Positions 17,258-24,985 of a DNA stretch of 32,979 nucleotides are shown one piece after another (the first letter of the stretch is position 1; each line of letters opens with the position of its first letter). The translations under genes and the position numbers were made by a program. The notes under the pieces were generated by a model. It was not told the origin of the DNA, made no database searches, and saw only the letters and a program-made list of their open reading frames with translations. This DNA comes from Puniceibacterium sp. (lineage in GTDB: Bacteria; Pseudomonadota; Alphaproteobacteria; Rhodobacterales; Rhodobacteraceae): positions 1 through 32,979 of the forward strand of contig JAGXGV010000085.1 of NCBI GenBank assembly GCA_024636635.1. Reading direction: 5' to 3'.

Positions 17258-18151
17258 CTAGACCGCGCCGCCGGGGCCGGATTGCAGCGTCTTCTTGCGC
17301 GCACGGGCCAGGGTGAACAGCCCCGCAGCCACAATGATCGCCGCGCCGATCGCCACATTGGGACGCAGGGTTTCGTCAAAGAGCAGCAGGCCGATCCCGG
17401 CGGCAAACGGCAGCTGCAGATAGGCGAAGGGCTGGACTGCGCTGGCCTCGGCCGCCTCGTAGGTCTTGATGAGCAGGAAATGCCCGCCCGCCCCGGTGAC
17501 GCACAACAGGGCCATCCAGCCCCAATCCGGTCCGGTCATGCCCTGCCAGTAAAAAACACCCACAGCCGTGGCGAGCACCGAGCCGACCGTGCCGGTCCAG
17601 AAAAAGCTTGTGGCGGCGGTATCCCTGCGCGCAACGTAGCGGGTGAGCAGGCCGTAAAGCGCGAACATCAGGGCGGCGACCAGAGGAATGACCGCATAGG
17701 GCGAAAATACACCTGCATCCGGTTGCAGGATGATGATCACGCCGACAAAGCCGACGCCGATGGCCGCCCAGCGGCGCCAGCCCACGTGTTCGCCCAGTAC
17801 CGGACCGGACAGGGCGGCAATCAGCAGCGGATAACAGGCAAAGACCGCATGGCTTTCCACCAGGCCCAGATGCACGAAGGCCGAAACCATGACCATGATC
17901 TCGGCGGCCAGGAGGATGCCGCGGAAGGCCTGCACCAGCGGCTGTTCGGTCTGCGCGGCATTGCGCAGCCCACCGGCCTGACGCGCGGCAAGTGTGATCA
18001 CGAAGGCGGCGAAGAACCAGTAGCGGATCATCACCACCATGTAGACATTGTATTCCCCGGCAAGATGACGCGAGATTGCGTCCTGAGCCGAAAACACAAG
18101 CGTGGTGGCAACCATCAGCAGGACGCCGCGTTTCGTGTCGTTGCTGGTCAT
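17258..18151 (-). CDS. DMT-superfamily (EamA) transporter
   Basis: 297 aa with about ten hydrophobic helices in two EamA repeats, the first ending near VGFVGVIIILQPD and the second beginning near YAVIPLVAALMFALYGLLTRYVARR. Such proteins export or exchange metabolites across the inner membrane; the substrate is not predictable. The start ATG overlaps the mnmD stop by 4 bp (18148-18151), so it is translationally coupled to mnmD, but a shared pathway is not evident. It converges on soeC. A role in exporting a sulfonate product is only a guess from position. Confidence 0.85.
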   Translation of the reverse strand: MTSNDTKRGVLLMVATTLVFSAQDAISRHLAGEYNVYMVVMIRYWFFAAFVITLAARQAGGLRNAAQTEQPLVQAFRGILLAAEIMVMVSAFVHLGLVESHAVFACYPLLIAALSGPVLGEHVGWRRWAAIGVGFVGVIIILQPDAGVFSPYAVIPLVAALMFALYGLLTRYVARRDTAATSFFWTGTVGSVLATAVGVFYWQGMTGPDWGWMALLCVTGAGGHFLLIKTYEAAEASAVQPFAYLQLPFAAGIGLLLFDETLRPNVAIGAAIIVAAGLFTLARARKKTLQSGPGGAV

Positions 18152-18843
18152 CTGTCGGGGCTTTCCGGGCTGGGCATCGGCCGAAGGGCCGTGGTCATGT
18201 GACGCTTGCGTCCGTAGCCCGGTGAACGGGTGACCTCAAGCCCTGCATCTGCAAGGGCGCGGCGGATGTGCCCCGCAGCGGAATAGGTGGCCGCCGTGCC
18301 GTCCGGTGCCGTGCATTCTGCCACGCTTTTAAGCAGATCCGGCCCCCAGAGTTCGGGATTCTTTGCCGGGGAAAAACCGTCCAGGAACCAGGCGTCGGCG
18401 GAACCGGCCCAGACGGGCAGGGTTTTGCGCGCATCGCCTGCGATCAGGGCGAACTGAAGATCGCCAAGCCGGATGTCGGTCGCCCCGGTCTGCCAGAAGG
18501 GGGCCAGTTCGGCGGCGATCCCGGACAGTTCGGGAAAGGCCGCCTGAGCGCGGGTCATGTCCGGGGCGGACAGGGGAAACGCCTCGAACGTGGTGAAGTG
18601 CAGCGTGCCGACCTGCGCGGTGGCCCGCCAGAGATGCAGCGCCGCCAGAAGGTTGAGTCCGGTGCCAAAACCAAGTTCGGCAATCCGGAAACCGTCGCGG
18701 AATCGGCCCGGCAGGCCGTTCCCGGCCAGAAAGACATGACGCGTTTCGGCCAGCCCGTCATCGAACGAATAATACGGATCGTCAAAGCGGGTCGAGACCG
18801 GCACGCGGCCGTCGCGCCAGGTCAGCGGGCTCTGGTCGGGCAT
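18148..18843 (-). CDS. mnmD: tRNA 5-methylaminomethyl-2-thiouridine methyltransferase MnmD
   Basis: 231 aa from ATG 18843 (MPDQSPLTWRDGRVPVS); a longer frame upstream would run over the divergent gene. The protein equals the N-terminal half of E. coli MnmC. IAELGFGTGLNLLAAL binds S-adenosylmethionine, and WFLDGFSPAKNPELWG is the family catalytic signature. It performs the last step of mnm5s2U34 formation in the wobble position of tRNAs for Lys, Glu and Gln. The oxidase half of MnmC is not fused here; a candidate lies divergently 49 bp away at 18893. It is coupled to the DMT transporter downstream. Confidence 0.9.
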   Translation of the reverse strand: MPDQSPLTWRDGRVPVSTRFDDPYYSFDDGLAETRHVFLAGNGLPGRFRDGFRIAELGFGTGLNLLAALHLWRATAQVGTLHFTTFEAFPLSAPDMTRAQAAFPELSGIAAELAPFWQTGATDIRLGDLQFALIAGDARKTLPVWAGSADAWFLDGFSPAKNPELWGPDLLKSVAECTAPDGTAATYSAAGHIRRALADAGLEVTRSPGYGRKRHMTTALRPMPSPESPDR

Positions 18844-18892
18844 GGGGGAATACTCTAGGTGTCTGCCCGGGATATGCAGAGGCGGGACGCGG

Positions 18893-19927
18893 ATGGCAAG
18901 GATCGACGTGACGATACGCGGAGCGGGGATCTTTGGCCTGTCGGTCGCCTGGGCCTGTGTGCAGCGCGGCGCAACGGTGCGTCTGATCGACCCGAACGGT
19001 GCCGGCTCGGGTTCCAGCGGCGGCATCGTTGGGGCGCTGGCGCCGCATGTGCCGGAAAACTGGAACGAAAAGAAGGCGTTCCAGTTGCAATCGTTGCTGA
19101 TGGCAGAGGCATTCTGGAACGGGGTTGAAACCGTCGGCGGGGTGTCGGCGGGCTATGTCCGGTCGGGCCGTTTGCAGCCGGTCGCGGACGCGCGCGGGCT
19201 GGATCTGGCAAAGGCCCGGGTCGCGGGTGCCGTGCAGTTGTGGCAGGGCCGGGCCGACTGGTCGGTGATCGACGCCTTTGACGGCTGGGCGCCCAAATCG
19301 CCCACGGGGTTCCTGATCCACGACACCCTGTCGGCGCATCTGCATCCGCGCCGGGCTGTGGCGGCGCTGGTGGCGGCGCTTGACGTGCGCGGGGTTCGCG
19401 CAGAGGCCGAGGCACCGGACGCGGGCGCGGTGGTCTGGGCCACGGGCTGGCGCGGATTGCACGCCCTGTCCCAAGGCCGCCCAAGGCCGGTCGGCGCCGG
19501 GGTCAAGGGGCAGGCGGTGCTGTTGCGCCATGACGCCGCCGGCCTGCCGCAGCTGTTCGCCGACGGGCTGCATGTTATCCCGCATCAGGATGGCACCGTT
19601 GCCATCGGATCGACCAGCGAACGCGACTTTGACGCGCCCGACACCGTGGATGGCCAGTGCGATGCGCTGGTGGCGCGGGCCGTTGCGTCGGTTCCGGTAC
19701 TTGCCGGGGCCGGGGTTGTCGGGCGCTGGGCAGGGGTGCGGCCGCGCGCGCGCAGCCGGGCGCCGATGCTGGGGGGCTGGCCCGGACGGGCGGGCCATTT
19801 TGTGGCCAACGGCGGGTTCAAGATCGGCTTCGGCATGGCGCCGATGGTGGCGCAGGTGATGGCGGATCTGGTGCTGGAGGGGCGCGACGCGGTACCAGAC
19901 GACTTTCGGGTCGAGGCGTCGTTTTAG
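18893..19927 (+). CDS. FAD-dependent oxidoreductase, probable stand-alone MnmC oxidase domain
   Basis: 344 aa from ATG 18893, with an AGAGGCGGGA-type binding site just upstream; an in-frame ATG at 18842 would add 17 residues and overlap the mnmD start. VTIRGAGIFGLSVAWACVQRG is the FAD-binding fold, with D33-P-N closing the second strand. GSGSSGGIVGALAPHVPE resembles the GASG...GALYP segment of the MnmC oxidase half. The C-terminal GHFVANGGFKIGFGMAP is the D-amino-acid-oxidase-type flavin site. In MnmC this domain removes the carboxymethyl group of cmnm5s2U34, giving the substrate of MnmD. Function is inferred from the divergent pairing and motif; a generic DAO-family amine oxidase is the alternative. 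Confidence 0.75.
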   Translation: MARIDVTIRGAGIFGLSVAWACVQRGATVRLIDPNGAGSGSSGGIVGALAPHVPENWNEKKAFQLQSLLMAEAFWNGVETVGGVSAGYVRSGRLQPVADARGLDLAKARVAGAVQLWQGRADWSVIDAFDGWAPKSPTGFLIHDTLSAHLHPRRAVAALVAALDVRGVRAEAEAPDAGAVVWATGWRGLHALSQGRPRPVGAGVKGQAVLLRHDAAGLPQLFADGLHVIPHQDGTVAIGSTSERDFDAPDTVDGQCDALVARAVASVPVLAGAGVVGRWAGVRPRARSRAPMLGGWPGRAGHFVANGGFKIGFGMAPMVAQVMADLVLEGRDAVPDDFRVEASF

Positions 19928-19929
19928 TG

Positions 19930-20030
19930 CGTGTTGCGCTCAATCGGAAACAAGATGGATCTAAACGCGCGTTCGAGCGAAAGCGAGAGGCGCGCGTTTT
20001 GAATCCAGTTTAACGCGACACACCCCAGCG
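19930..20030. repeat. Long imperfect inverted repeat between convergent genes
   Basis: The 107-bp convergent gap is nearly all one imperfect palindrome. Inner arms AAACGCGCG (19963-19971) and CGCGCGTTT (19991-19999) are perfect. Outside them GGAT (from 19957) faces ATCC (after 20000), and GTGTTGCG near 19932 faces CGCGACAC near 20016. It could act as a bidirectional terminator, but the length and layered arms look more like a dispersed palindromic element. Confidence 0.6.
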
Positions 20031-20034
20031 AAAC

Positions 20035-21489
20035 CTATCGCAGCGCGGCGGCGATCAGCGCAATGCCTTCGGGAATACGGCTGACCGGGATCGAACTGTA
20101 GGCCAGCCGGTAAAAATTTGTCGGGGCATCGGCCCCGCTGAAGAAGGGCGCACCGGGTTCGATCAGCACCTGACGGTCGCCCAGGGTCTGCGCCAGATCC
20201 GTGGTGTCGACCTGCGGCGGTGCCTGCATCCAGAAGCTGGAGCCGCCATGGGCGCCGCGTCCGGCGATGTCGAGCCCCTCTGCCGCGATGGCGGTTTCCA
20301 TCACCTGACGCCGTTCGGTCAGCGCGCGGGCCGAACGGCGGATGAGCGCATCGTAGTGGCCAAGGCGCAGGAAATGCGCCGCCGTGCGCTGGATATGCCC
20401 GGGCGGGTGGCGCAGGACGGACGCACGCAGGGCGCGGGCCTCGGCGATGAAGGCGGCATGGCCCACCAGATAGCCAAGGCGCAGCCCCGGAAACAGCGAT
20501 TTGGAAAAGCTGCCGACATAGATCACGCGGCCATCCTCATCCAGGCTCTTGAGGGCGGGCATGGGCGGCTGAAAGTAGGACATTTCGAATTCGTAATCAT
20601 CCTCGACAATCAGGGCGTCCAGTTCGCGGGCGCGGGACAAAAGCGCCCTGCGGCGATCCAGCGGCATGGTGGCGGATGTCGGGCACTGGTGGCTGGGTGT
20701 AGCAAAGATCACGTCCGTACCGTCCGGCACCGCCTCTGGCGGCAGGCCGTGCTCGTCCACGCCGATCGGTGCAAGACGGCAGCGCGACTGGGTGAGGATG
20801 TCGCGCAGGGCGTGATAGCAGGGGTTTTCGATCGCGGCGAGGCGCGCCGGGGTCAGCAGCACCTGCGCAGTGAGCCAGAGCGCATTCTGCGCGCCAAGGG
20901 TGATCAGGATTTCCGACGGTGCGGCGATGATGCCGCGTCGGGGCAGGGTATGGCGGGCGATGAAGGCAACCAGTTCGGGGTCGTCCTGATCGTAATAGTC
21001 CCGCGTCAGGGCGTTGAAGTCCCGCGTGCCCAGCGCCTGCATGGCGCAGAGCCGCCAGTTGGCATGATCGAACAGCGCGGGGTCCGTCTGCCCGTAGATA
21101 AAGGGATAACGGTAGCGCGCCCAGTCCTGCGGTTTGACCGGGGTGGCGCCGCCGGTGAACCGGGTGGCAATGGCGCGGGACCAGTCCACGCGGTCCTGAC
21201 GGTGCGGCGGCTGGGGAAAGCGCGGCGGATCGGGCGCATTGTCCGAGACGAAATAGCCCGACCGTCCCCTTGAGGTAAGGTAGTCGTTGGCCAGCAGTTC
21301 GGTATAGGCCAGCGTCACGGTGATGCGGCTGACGCCAAGATGGGCCGCAAGGCGTCGGGTCGAAGGCAGCTTTTCCCCCTGCCGGAACCGACCGGACAGG
21401 ATGCCCTCGGCCACCATCTGCTGAATGCGTGCCTGAAGCGTGCCCTGCGATGCGGCGTCAAGGAAAAAGGTTTCGACAGGGATAGACAT
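20035..21489 (-). CDS. tauR: MocR-family (GntR-aminotransferase) regulator, probable TauR
   Basis: 484 aa. Residues 1-80 are a GntR winged helix-turn-helix (LPSTRRLAAHLGVSRITVTLAY). Residues about 115-484 are a type I aminotransferase-like domain with the PLP lysine K330 in SFSKSLFPGLRLGY and VEDDYEFE before it. The N-terminal VETFFLDAASQGTLQARIQQM and the layout match TauR of roseobacters as I know it. TauR activates taurine and other sulfonate genes. Upstream lie paired CTGG-type direct repeats like those before xsc, which links this regulator to xsc and soeABC. No tpa gene stands divergent from it as is usual. A PdxR-, GabR- or EnuR-type MocR protein is the alternative. Confidence 0.75.
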   Translation of the reverse strand: MSIPVETFFLDAASQGTLQARIQQMVAEGILSGRFRQGEKLPSTRRLAAHLGVSRITVTLAYTELLANDYLTSRGRSGYFVSDNAPDPPRFPQPPHRQDRVDWSRAIATRFTGGATPVKPQDWARYRYPFIYGQTDPALFDHANWRLCAMQALGTRDFNALTRDYYDQDDPELVAFIARHTLPRRGIIAAPSEILITLGAQNALWLTAQVLLTPARLAAIENPCYHALRDILTQSRCRLAPIGVDEHGLPPEAVPDGTDVIFATPSHQCPTSATMPLDRRRALLSRARELDALIVEDDYEFEMSYFQPPMPALKSLDEDGRVIYVGSFSKSLFPGLRLGYLVGHAAFIAEARALRASVLRHPPGHIQRTAAHFLRLGHYDALIRRSARALTERRQVMETAIAAEGLDIAGRGAHGGSSFWMQAPPQVDTTDLAQTLGDRQVLIEPGAPFFSGADAPTNFYRLAYSSIPVSRIPEGIALIAAALR

Positions 21490-21504
21490 GGCCGCAAGAA
21501 TAGT

Positions 21505-21538
21505 CTGGCCTTATGGCAAAGGCAATCTGGACTGGTCC
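21505..21538 (+). promoter_or_regulatory. TauR-like direct repeats in front of tauR
   Basis: CTGGCCTTATGG (21505-21516) and CTGGACTGGTCC (21527-21538) are 22 bp apart on the plus strand, starting 16 bp upstream of the tauR ATG. The first shares CTGGCCTTAT exactly with the xsc promoter repeat. They point away from tauR, towards where a divergent tpa-type gene normally starts, but here only the 3' end of kpsE follows. They may be autoregulatory or left over from a lost neighbour. Confidence 0.55.
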
Positions 21539-21543
21539 GTTTC

Positions 21544-21566
21544 CCGTGCGGAAAAGGCCCGCACGG
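21544..21566 (-). terminator. Stem-loop after kpsE
   Basis: CCGTGCGG (21544-21551) and CCGCACGG (21559-21566) form a perfect 8-bp stem with a 7-nt loop, 15 bp downstream of the kpsE stop on the minus strand. No T-run follows. It sits between kpsE and the tauR promoter and is the likely transcript end. Confidence 0.45.
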
Positions 21567-21581
21567 ACAAACCCGCCCCGG

Positions 21582-23174
21582 TCAGGACGAAACCTGTTCA
21601 CGCAGGATCGATGCGGTGAGCGAGATCATCAGATAGACGCCGGAAAAGATGAGAAAGGCCAGCATCGTGTTTTCGAACTTGCGCGGATAGCTGGGATCCT
21701 CTGACGCCACCGGCACCACAGAAGTGGTCAGATACCGTGCCTGGCTGTCCGCGTCCCGGCGCGCCTGTTCCAGCCGTTCCAATGCGGTCTGCAACATCAT
21801 GTCGCGCGTCGCCAGATCCGCCTGCGACAACTGGATCTGCACCGCCAGTTCCGCCAGCGAATTCTCTCCGGTCGCGGCCGAGGTCATTTCGGAGTTGAGC
21901 TGTGCCAGCAGCGTCTCAAGCCTGCGGACATCGCCGCGCGCGCCTTCGACGCGCGAGGCATTGGGGCGTAAATTGTCCATCAGGGCCGCCAGTTGCAGCT
22001 GCTTTTCCTGAAGCTGTACCTCGATGTTGTTGATCTGACCACGCAGCGCGACAATCCGCCCCTCGGGATCGACGATGGCGCCTTCCTGTTGCAGCCGCAC
22101 CAATCGCTCCTGCGCTTCCATCCGGTTGGCCTCGGCATCGGCCAGTCCCACCTCGGCGTCGATGACGGCATTTGACCGCTTGCGCAGCGACAGGTTGTCG
22201 ACACGATCCTCGGCATAGCCGATCAGAGCTTCGGAAAATTTGGCGGCGGTGGCGGGATCGGCGGCGATGATCTCCATCTTGATCACGCCCTCGGTAGGAT
22301 CATAGCCGATCTCGATGTTGCGCTTGTAAAGCGTGTAAGCCTCTTCGTTGGACGGCGCGTCGCCAAGCCGCTGGATCGGATCGATCCAGGGCTGGGTGAA
22401 ATGCGCCTTGAAACCAACATCCTCGTTCAGGCGCAGCATGGCATCCTTGGACGTGAGATAGCTCTGGACCGCGATTGCGTCCTGATTGGTGGCAAATTGT
22501 GTGCCCGAGAACATACTGCCCATAGAGCCGCCGCCGCTTTCGGCCTTGAGGATCAGGAATTCCGACTTGGTGGCGTACATCGGGGTCGCCACGGCATAAT
22601 AGTAGTATCCCGCAATCAGCGTCGGCAGAAAGACGAAAAAGGCAAGCCGCGTCAGCAGCAAAAGTGACTTGCGGCGGCGGCGTTTGGCAAGATCCTGTTG
22701 AATCTGGCTGATTTCGGCCATGCGCCGTTGGGCCGGGCTGCCCAGTTCGGTAGAAGGCAGGGTCTGCCGCCCGGTCTGGGTCGTCTGCGGCAACTGCACC
22801 CGCCCATCGGTGCGCGCGGGCACGCCCGGCGCGCCTTTGGGCGCGGTGCTGTCATCCTGCGGCCCCACGAGTTCTAGCATGTTGGCGCGCTGGAACGGGT
22901 CGATGCCACGGGCGCGCAGCAGCCGCACGGCATCAAAATCCGAGGTGGGGGCAAGGCCGTTCTTCTGGGCGACGCGCCGCGCCATGCGCAACTGGCGACC
23001 GGTCAGACCTTCCTGACGGATCGCCTGCATGTCGTTTTCGCCGGTCACCTGCGCGGATGACGGCACCTCTGCGTCGCGGGACGGTTGCTGCACGCCCGAC
23101 CGGTCGGCTGCGGGCAATCCCGGCGCCGCCGACAGGCGGATACGGAATTTCTTAGCCTTGGGTTTCGTAGTCAT
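21582..23174 (-). CDS. kpsE: Capsule polysaccharide export inner-membrane protein KpsE family
   Basis: 530 aa from ATG 23174, which overlaps kpsT by 23 bp; a TTG start ten codons earlier is less likely. Residues 1-165 are a charged, low-complexity cytoplasmic extension containing GLTGRQLRMARRVAQKNGLAPTSDF, followed by the basic stretch KRRRRKS. One helix (about 171-193) leads to a large periplasmic part with long coiled-coil heptads (residues about 320-490), and a second helix lies near the C-terminus (LAFLIFSGVYLMISLTASIL). This is the polysaccharide co-polymerase/adaptor type (KpsE/CtrB/BexC) that joins the ABC exporter to the outer-membrane channel. No kpsM or kpsD is in the window. Confidence 0.88.
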   Translation of the reverse strand: MTTKPKAKKFRIRLSAAPGLPAADRSGVQQPSRDAEVPSSAQVTGENDMQAIRQEGLTGRQLRMARRVAQKNGLAPTSDFDAVRLLRARGIDPFQRANMLELVGPQDDSTAPKGAPGVPARTDGRVQLPQTTQTGRQTLPSTELGSPAQRRMAEISQIQQDLAKRRRRKSLLLLTRLAFFVFLPTLIAGYYYYAVATPMYATKSEFLILKAESGGGSMGSMFSGTQFATNQDAIAVQSYLTSKDAMLRLNEDVGFKAHFTQPWIDPIQRLGDAPSNEEAYTLYKRNIEIGYDPTEGVIKMEIIAADPATAAKFSEALIGYAEDRVDNLSLRKRSNAVIDAEVGLADAEANRMEAQERLVRLQQEGAIVDPEGRIVALRGQINNIEVQLQEKQLQLAALMDNLRPNASRVEGARGDVRRLETLLAQLNSEMTSAATGENSLAELAVQIQLSQADLATRDMMLQTALERLEQARRDADSQARYLTTSVVPVASEDPSYPRKFENTMLAFLIFSGVYLMISLTASILREQVSS

Positions 23175-23811
23175 AGAGCTGTTTCGCTTCTTCCAAGGTT
23201 TCAAACATGTGCAGCTTGCCGTCCATCAGCACCGCCGCCTTGCGCGCAAACTTTTCAAGGATCGCGGGCTGGTGCGAGACGATGATGATCGTCGTGGTGC
23301 GCAGCCTTTCGGCCAGGATGTCGCCGGCCTTGCGGTTGAACTCTACATCTGTCGAATTCGGCATACCCTCGTCGATCAGATACATGTCGAAATCCAGCGC
23401 GAGCATCAGCGAAAAGGTGAACCGTGACCGCATTCCCGATGAATAAGTGCCGATCGGCTGGTCGAAATATTCACCCAGACCGCAGAGCCAGCGACAAAAG
23501 CTTTCCACATAGTCCGGGTCCAGCCCGTAAAGTCGCGCGATGAAGCGGGCATTTTCCATCGCTGAATGTTTCGAGATCACGCCGCCCATGAAGCCCAGCG
23601 GAAACGAGATTCGGCAGCCGCGCCGGATTTCGCCCTCGTCCGGTTTTTCGAGACCCGCCATCATCCGGATCATCGTGGTCTTGCCTGTGCCGTTGGGGGC
23701 GAGGATCCCGAGCGATTCCCCAAGGTCCACGCGGAATGAAGTTCTGTCCAGAATCACCTTGCGCTGGGATCCGGTCCAGAAGGACTTGCTGACGTTGTCG
23801 AACTCTAACAT
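23152..23811 (-). CDS. kpsT: Capsule polysaccharide ABC exporter ATPase KpsT
   Basis: 219 aa from ATG 23811, the normal KpsT length; a longer frame upstream lacks a binding site. Walker A is A38-P-N-G-T-G-K44-T, with Ala in place of the usual first Gly. The signature loop is YSSGMRSR in place of LSGGQ, typical of KpsT, and Walker B ends in MYLIDE. FMGGVISKHSAMENARFIARLYG is a family segment. It powers export of group-2-type capsule together with KpsM, which is not adjacent. A hairpin occupies the leader just before the start codon. It overlaps kpsE by 23 bp. Confidence 0.92.
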   Translation of the reverse strand: MLEFDNVSKSFWTGSQRKVILDRTSFRVDLGESLGILAPNGTGKTTMIRMMAGLEKPDEGEIRRGCRISFPLGFMGGVISKHSAMENARFIARLYGLDPDYVESFCRWLCGLGEYFDQPIGTYSSGMRSRFTFSLMLALDFDMYLIDEGMPNSTDVEFNRKAGDILAERLRTTTIIIVSHQPAILEKFARKAAVLMDGKLHMFETLEEAKQLYDYETQG

Positions 23812-23840
23812 GCACTGGCCTCGGCACTGCTTTGCAGTGC
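23812..23840 (-). promoter_or_regulatory. kpsT leader with alternative hairpins
   Basis: On the minus-strand mRNA, GCACTGC and GCAGTGC (23840-23834 and 23830-23824) form a perfect 7-bp hairpin with a 3-nt loop, followed by the likely Shine-Dalgarno GAGG and a second CAGTGC touching the ATG. The first arm could pair with either copy; the second choice would enclose the Shine-Dalgarno. Confidence 0.4.
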
Positions 23841-23870
23841 TCTTATCGAACCTTGTTTGCACGTGTCTTA

Positions 23871-23898
23871 AGAATAAATTTTGTTGAGAATATGTCCT
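23871..23898 (-). promoter_or_regulatory. Candidate kpsT-kpsE promoter
   Basis: On the minus strand AGGACA (23898-23893) and TATTCT (23876-23871) are separated by 16 bp, each matching the sigma-70 consensus at 4 of 6 positions, in a locally AT-rich stretch 60 bp upstream of kpsT. Confidence 0.3.
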
Positions 23899-24043
23899 GT
23901 ATGCCGCACAAAGGGCAATCATATCCGTGTGACGGCAGGGTTTCGGTCATCATGGTGCGGCTCGGGACGCCATTGTGCGAGGGGATTGATCCGCGTGCTC
24001 CGTGCCCTAGGTAAACAACATTAATACCAGAGGGAGTACAACC

Positions 24044-24829
24044 ATGACACAGACACGCCGAACCTTTCTGCATGCCGCAACAATGGCCGCCGGTGCTGTG
24101 ACCATCCTTCCCCATGCCGCGCGCGCTGCGAACCACTCCGGTGACACATTCTCTACCGACGCCGGGGATATAACGGTGCATCCGGTTGAACACGCAAGTT
24201 TTGTGATGGAGACCCCGGCGGGCGTGATCTATTGCGATCCGGTCGGTGCGGCGTCGCTTTATGAAGGGATGCCGTCCCCCGATCTTATCCTGATCACGCA
24301 TGAGCATGGCGATCACTACAACGCCGAAACTCTTACGGCGCTGATGACGGACGGGACCGAACTTTTGACGAACCCGGCCGTGTACGAGATGCTGCCGGAC
24401 GATCTGAAGTCGAAGGCCACAAGCATCGGAAATGGCGAGAGCACCGAGATCGCAGGCGTGCCTATCGACGCCATTGCGGCCTACAACATGACCGAGGGCC
24501 GCGAGAATTTTCACCCCGAGGGCCGCGACAACGGCTATATCCTGAATTTCGAAGGTTTCCGCGTCTATATCTCGGGTGACACCGAGGACACGCCGGAGAT
24601 GCGGGCGCTCAGCGACATCGACCTTGCCTTTCTGTGCATGAACCTGCCCTACACGATGGATGCGCAGGCTGCCGCCTCGGCTGTGGCGGATTTCCGGCCG
24701 ACCTATGTCTATCCCTATCATTACCGCGGCCAGGACGGCGGCACGCAGGACCCCGAGGACTTTGCATCGATGGTGAGCGACGCGGTCCAGGTGAAGATGG
24801 GCAACTGGTACCCGGACGGCACGGGGTAA
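24044..24829 (+). CDS. Tat-exported metallo-beta-lactamase-fold hydrolase (UlaG-like)
   Basis: 261 aa. The N-terminus TRRTFLHAATMAAGAVTILPHAARA is a twin-arginine signal with an Ala-rich cleavage region, so the protein is exported folded to the periplasm. HEHGDHYN is the metal-binding H-x-H-x-D-H motif; D182-type Asp in ISGDTED and the late YPYHYRGQDGG histidine complete the two-metal site. GVIYCDPVG is the first strand pair of UlaG-like members. AGGGAG gives good spacing to ATG 24044. Periplasmic MBL proteins of this type are poorly characterised. It is divergent from kpsT, and a role in polysaccharide or phosphodiester hydrolysis is only a guess. Confidence 0.85.
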   Translation: MTQTRRTFLHAATMAAGAVTILPHAARAANHSGDTFSTDAGDITVHPVEHASFVMETPAGVIYCDPVGAASLYEGMPSPDLILITHEHGDHYNAETLTALMTDGTELLTNPAVYEMLPDDLKSKATSIGNGESTEIAGVPIDAIAAYNMTEGRENFHPEGRDNGYILNFEGFRVYISGDTEDTPEMRALSDIDLAFLCMNLPYTMDAQAAASAVADFRPTYVYPYHYRGQDGGTQDPEDFASMVSDAVQVKMGNWYPDGTG

Positions 24830-24855
24830 GCCCCGCTGCGTGTGTGAACGGCAAT

Positions 24856-24880
24856 GCCTCGGGTTTCGCCCGGGGCGTTT
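24856..24880 (+). terminator. Probable terminator of the MBL-fold gene
   Basis: GCCTCGGG (24856-24863) and CCCGGGGC (24869-24876) pair with one G-T wobble around TTTCG, followed by GTTTCATT, 27 bp after the stop codon. Confidence 0.55.
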
Positions 24881-24897
24881 CATTGGTTTCAGTCATT

Positions 24898-24985
24898 GGG
24901 GGCGCTGCCCTTGGTAGGCTTTTATGGGGGCGCTGCCCCCGGTAGGCTTTGATGGGGGCGCTGCCCCCGTCGCCTTTCAGGCGAC
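24898..24985. repeat. Three tandem copies of a 28-bp palindromic unit
   Basis: Units at 24898-24925, 24926-24953 and a partial one at 24954-24968 share GGGGGCGCTGCCC followed by (in the first two) a GGTAGGCTTT spacer. Copies two and three contain the perfect hairpin GGGGGC-GCT-GCCCCC. After the third copy another hairpin follows, GTCGCC (24969-24974) / GGCGAC (24980-24985), then CCCCCGGGG. I recognise this as a dispersed intergenic element type of Rhodobacteraceae; the tandem triplication is local. The rest of the gap to 25094 holds nothing recognisable. Confidence 0.8.

Noticed and set aside
17258-18151. DMT transporter as a sulfite or sulfonate exporter of the xsc-soe block
   Set aside because: It is on the opposite strand, translationally coupled to mnmD, and lacks the paired TauR-like repeats; position alone is not enough.
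24898-24985. CRISPR-like array
   Set aside because: The 28-bp units abut in tandem with no variable spacers and there are no cas genes.
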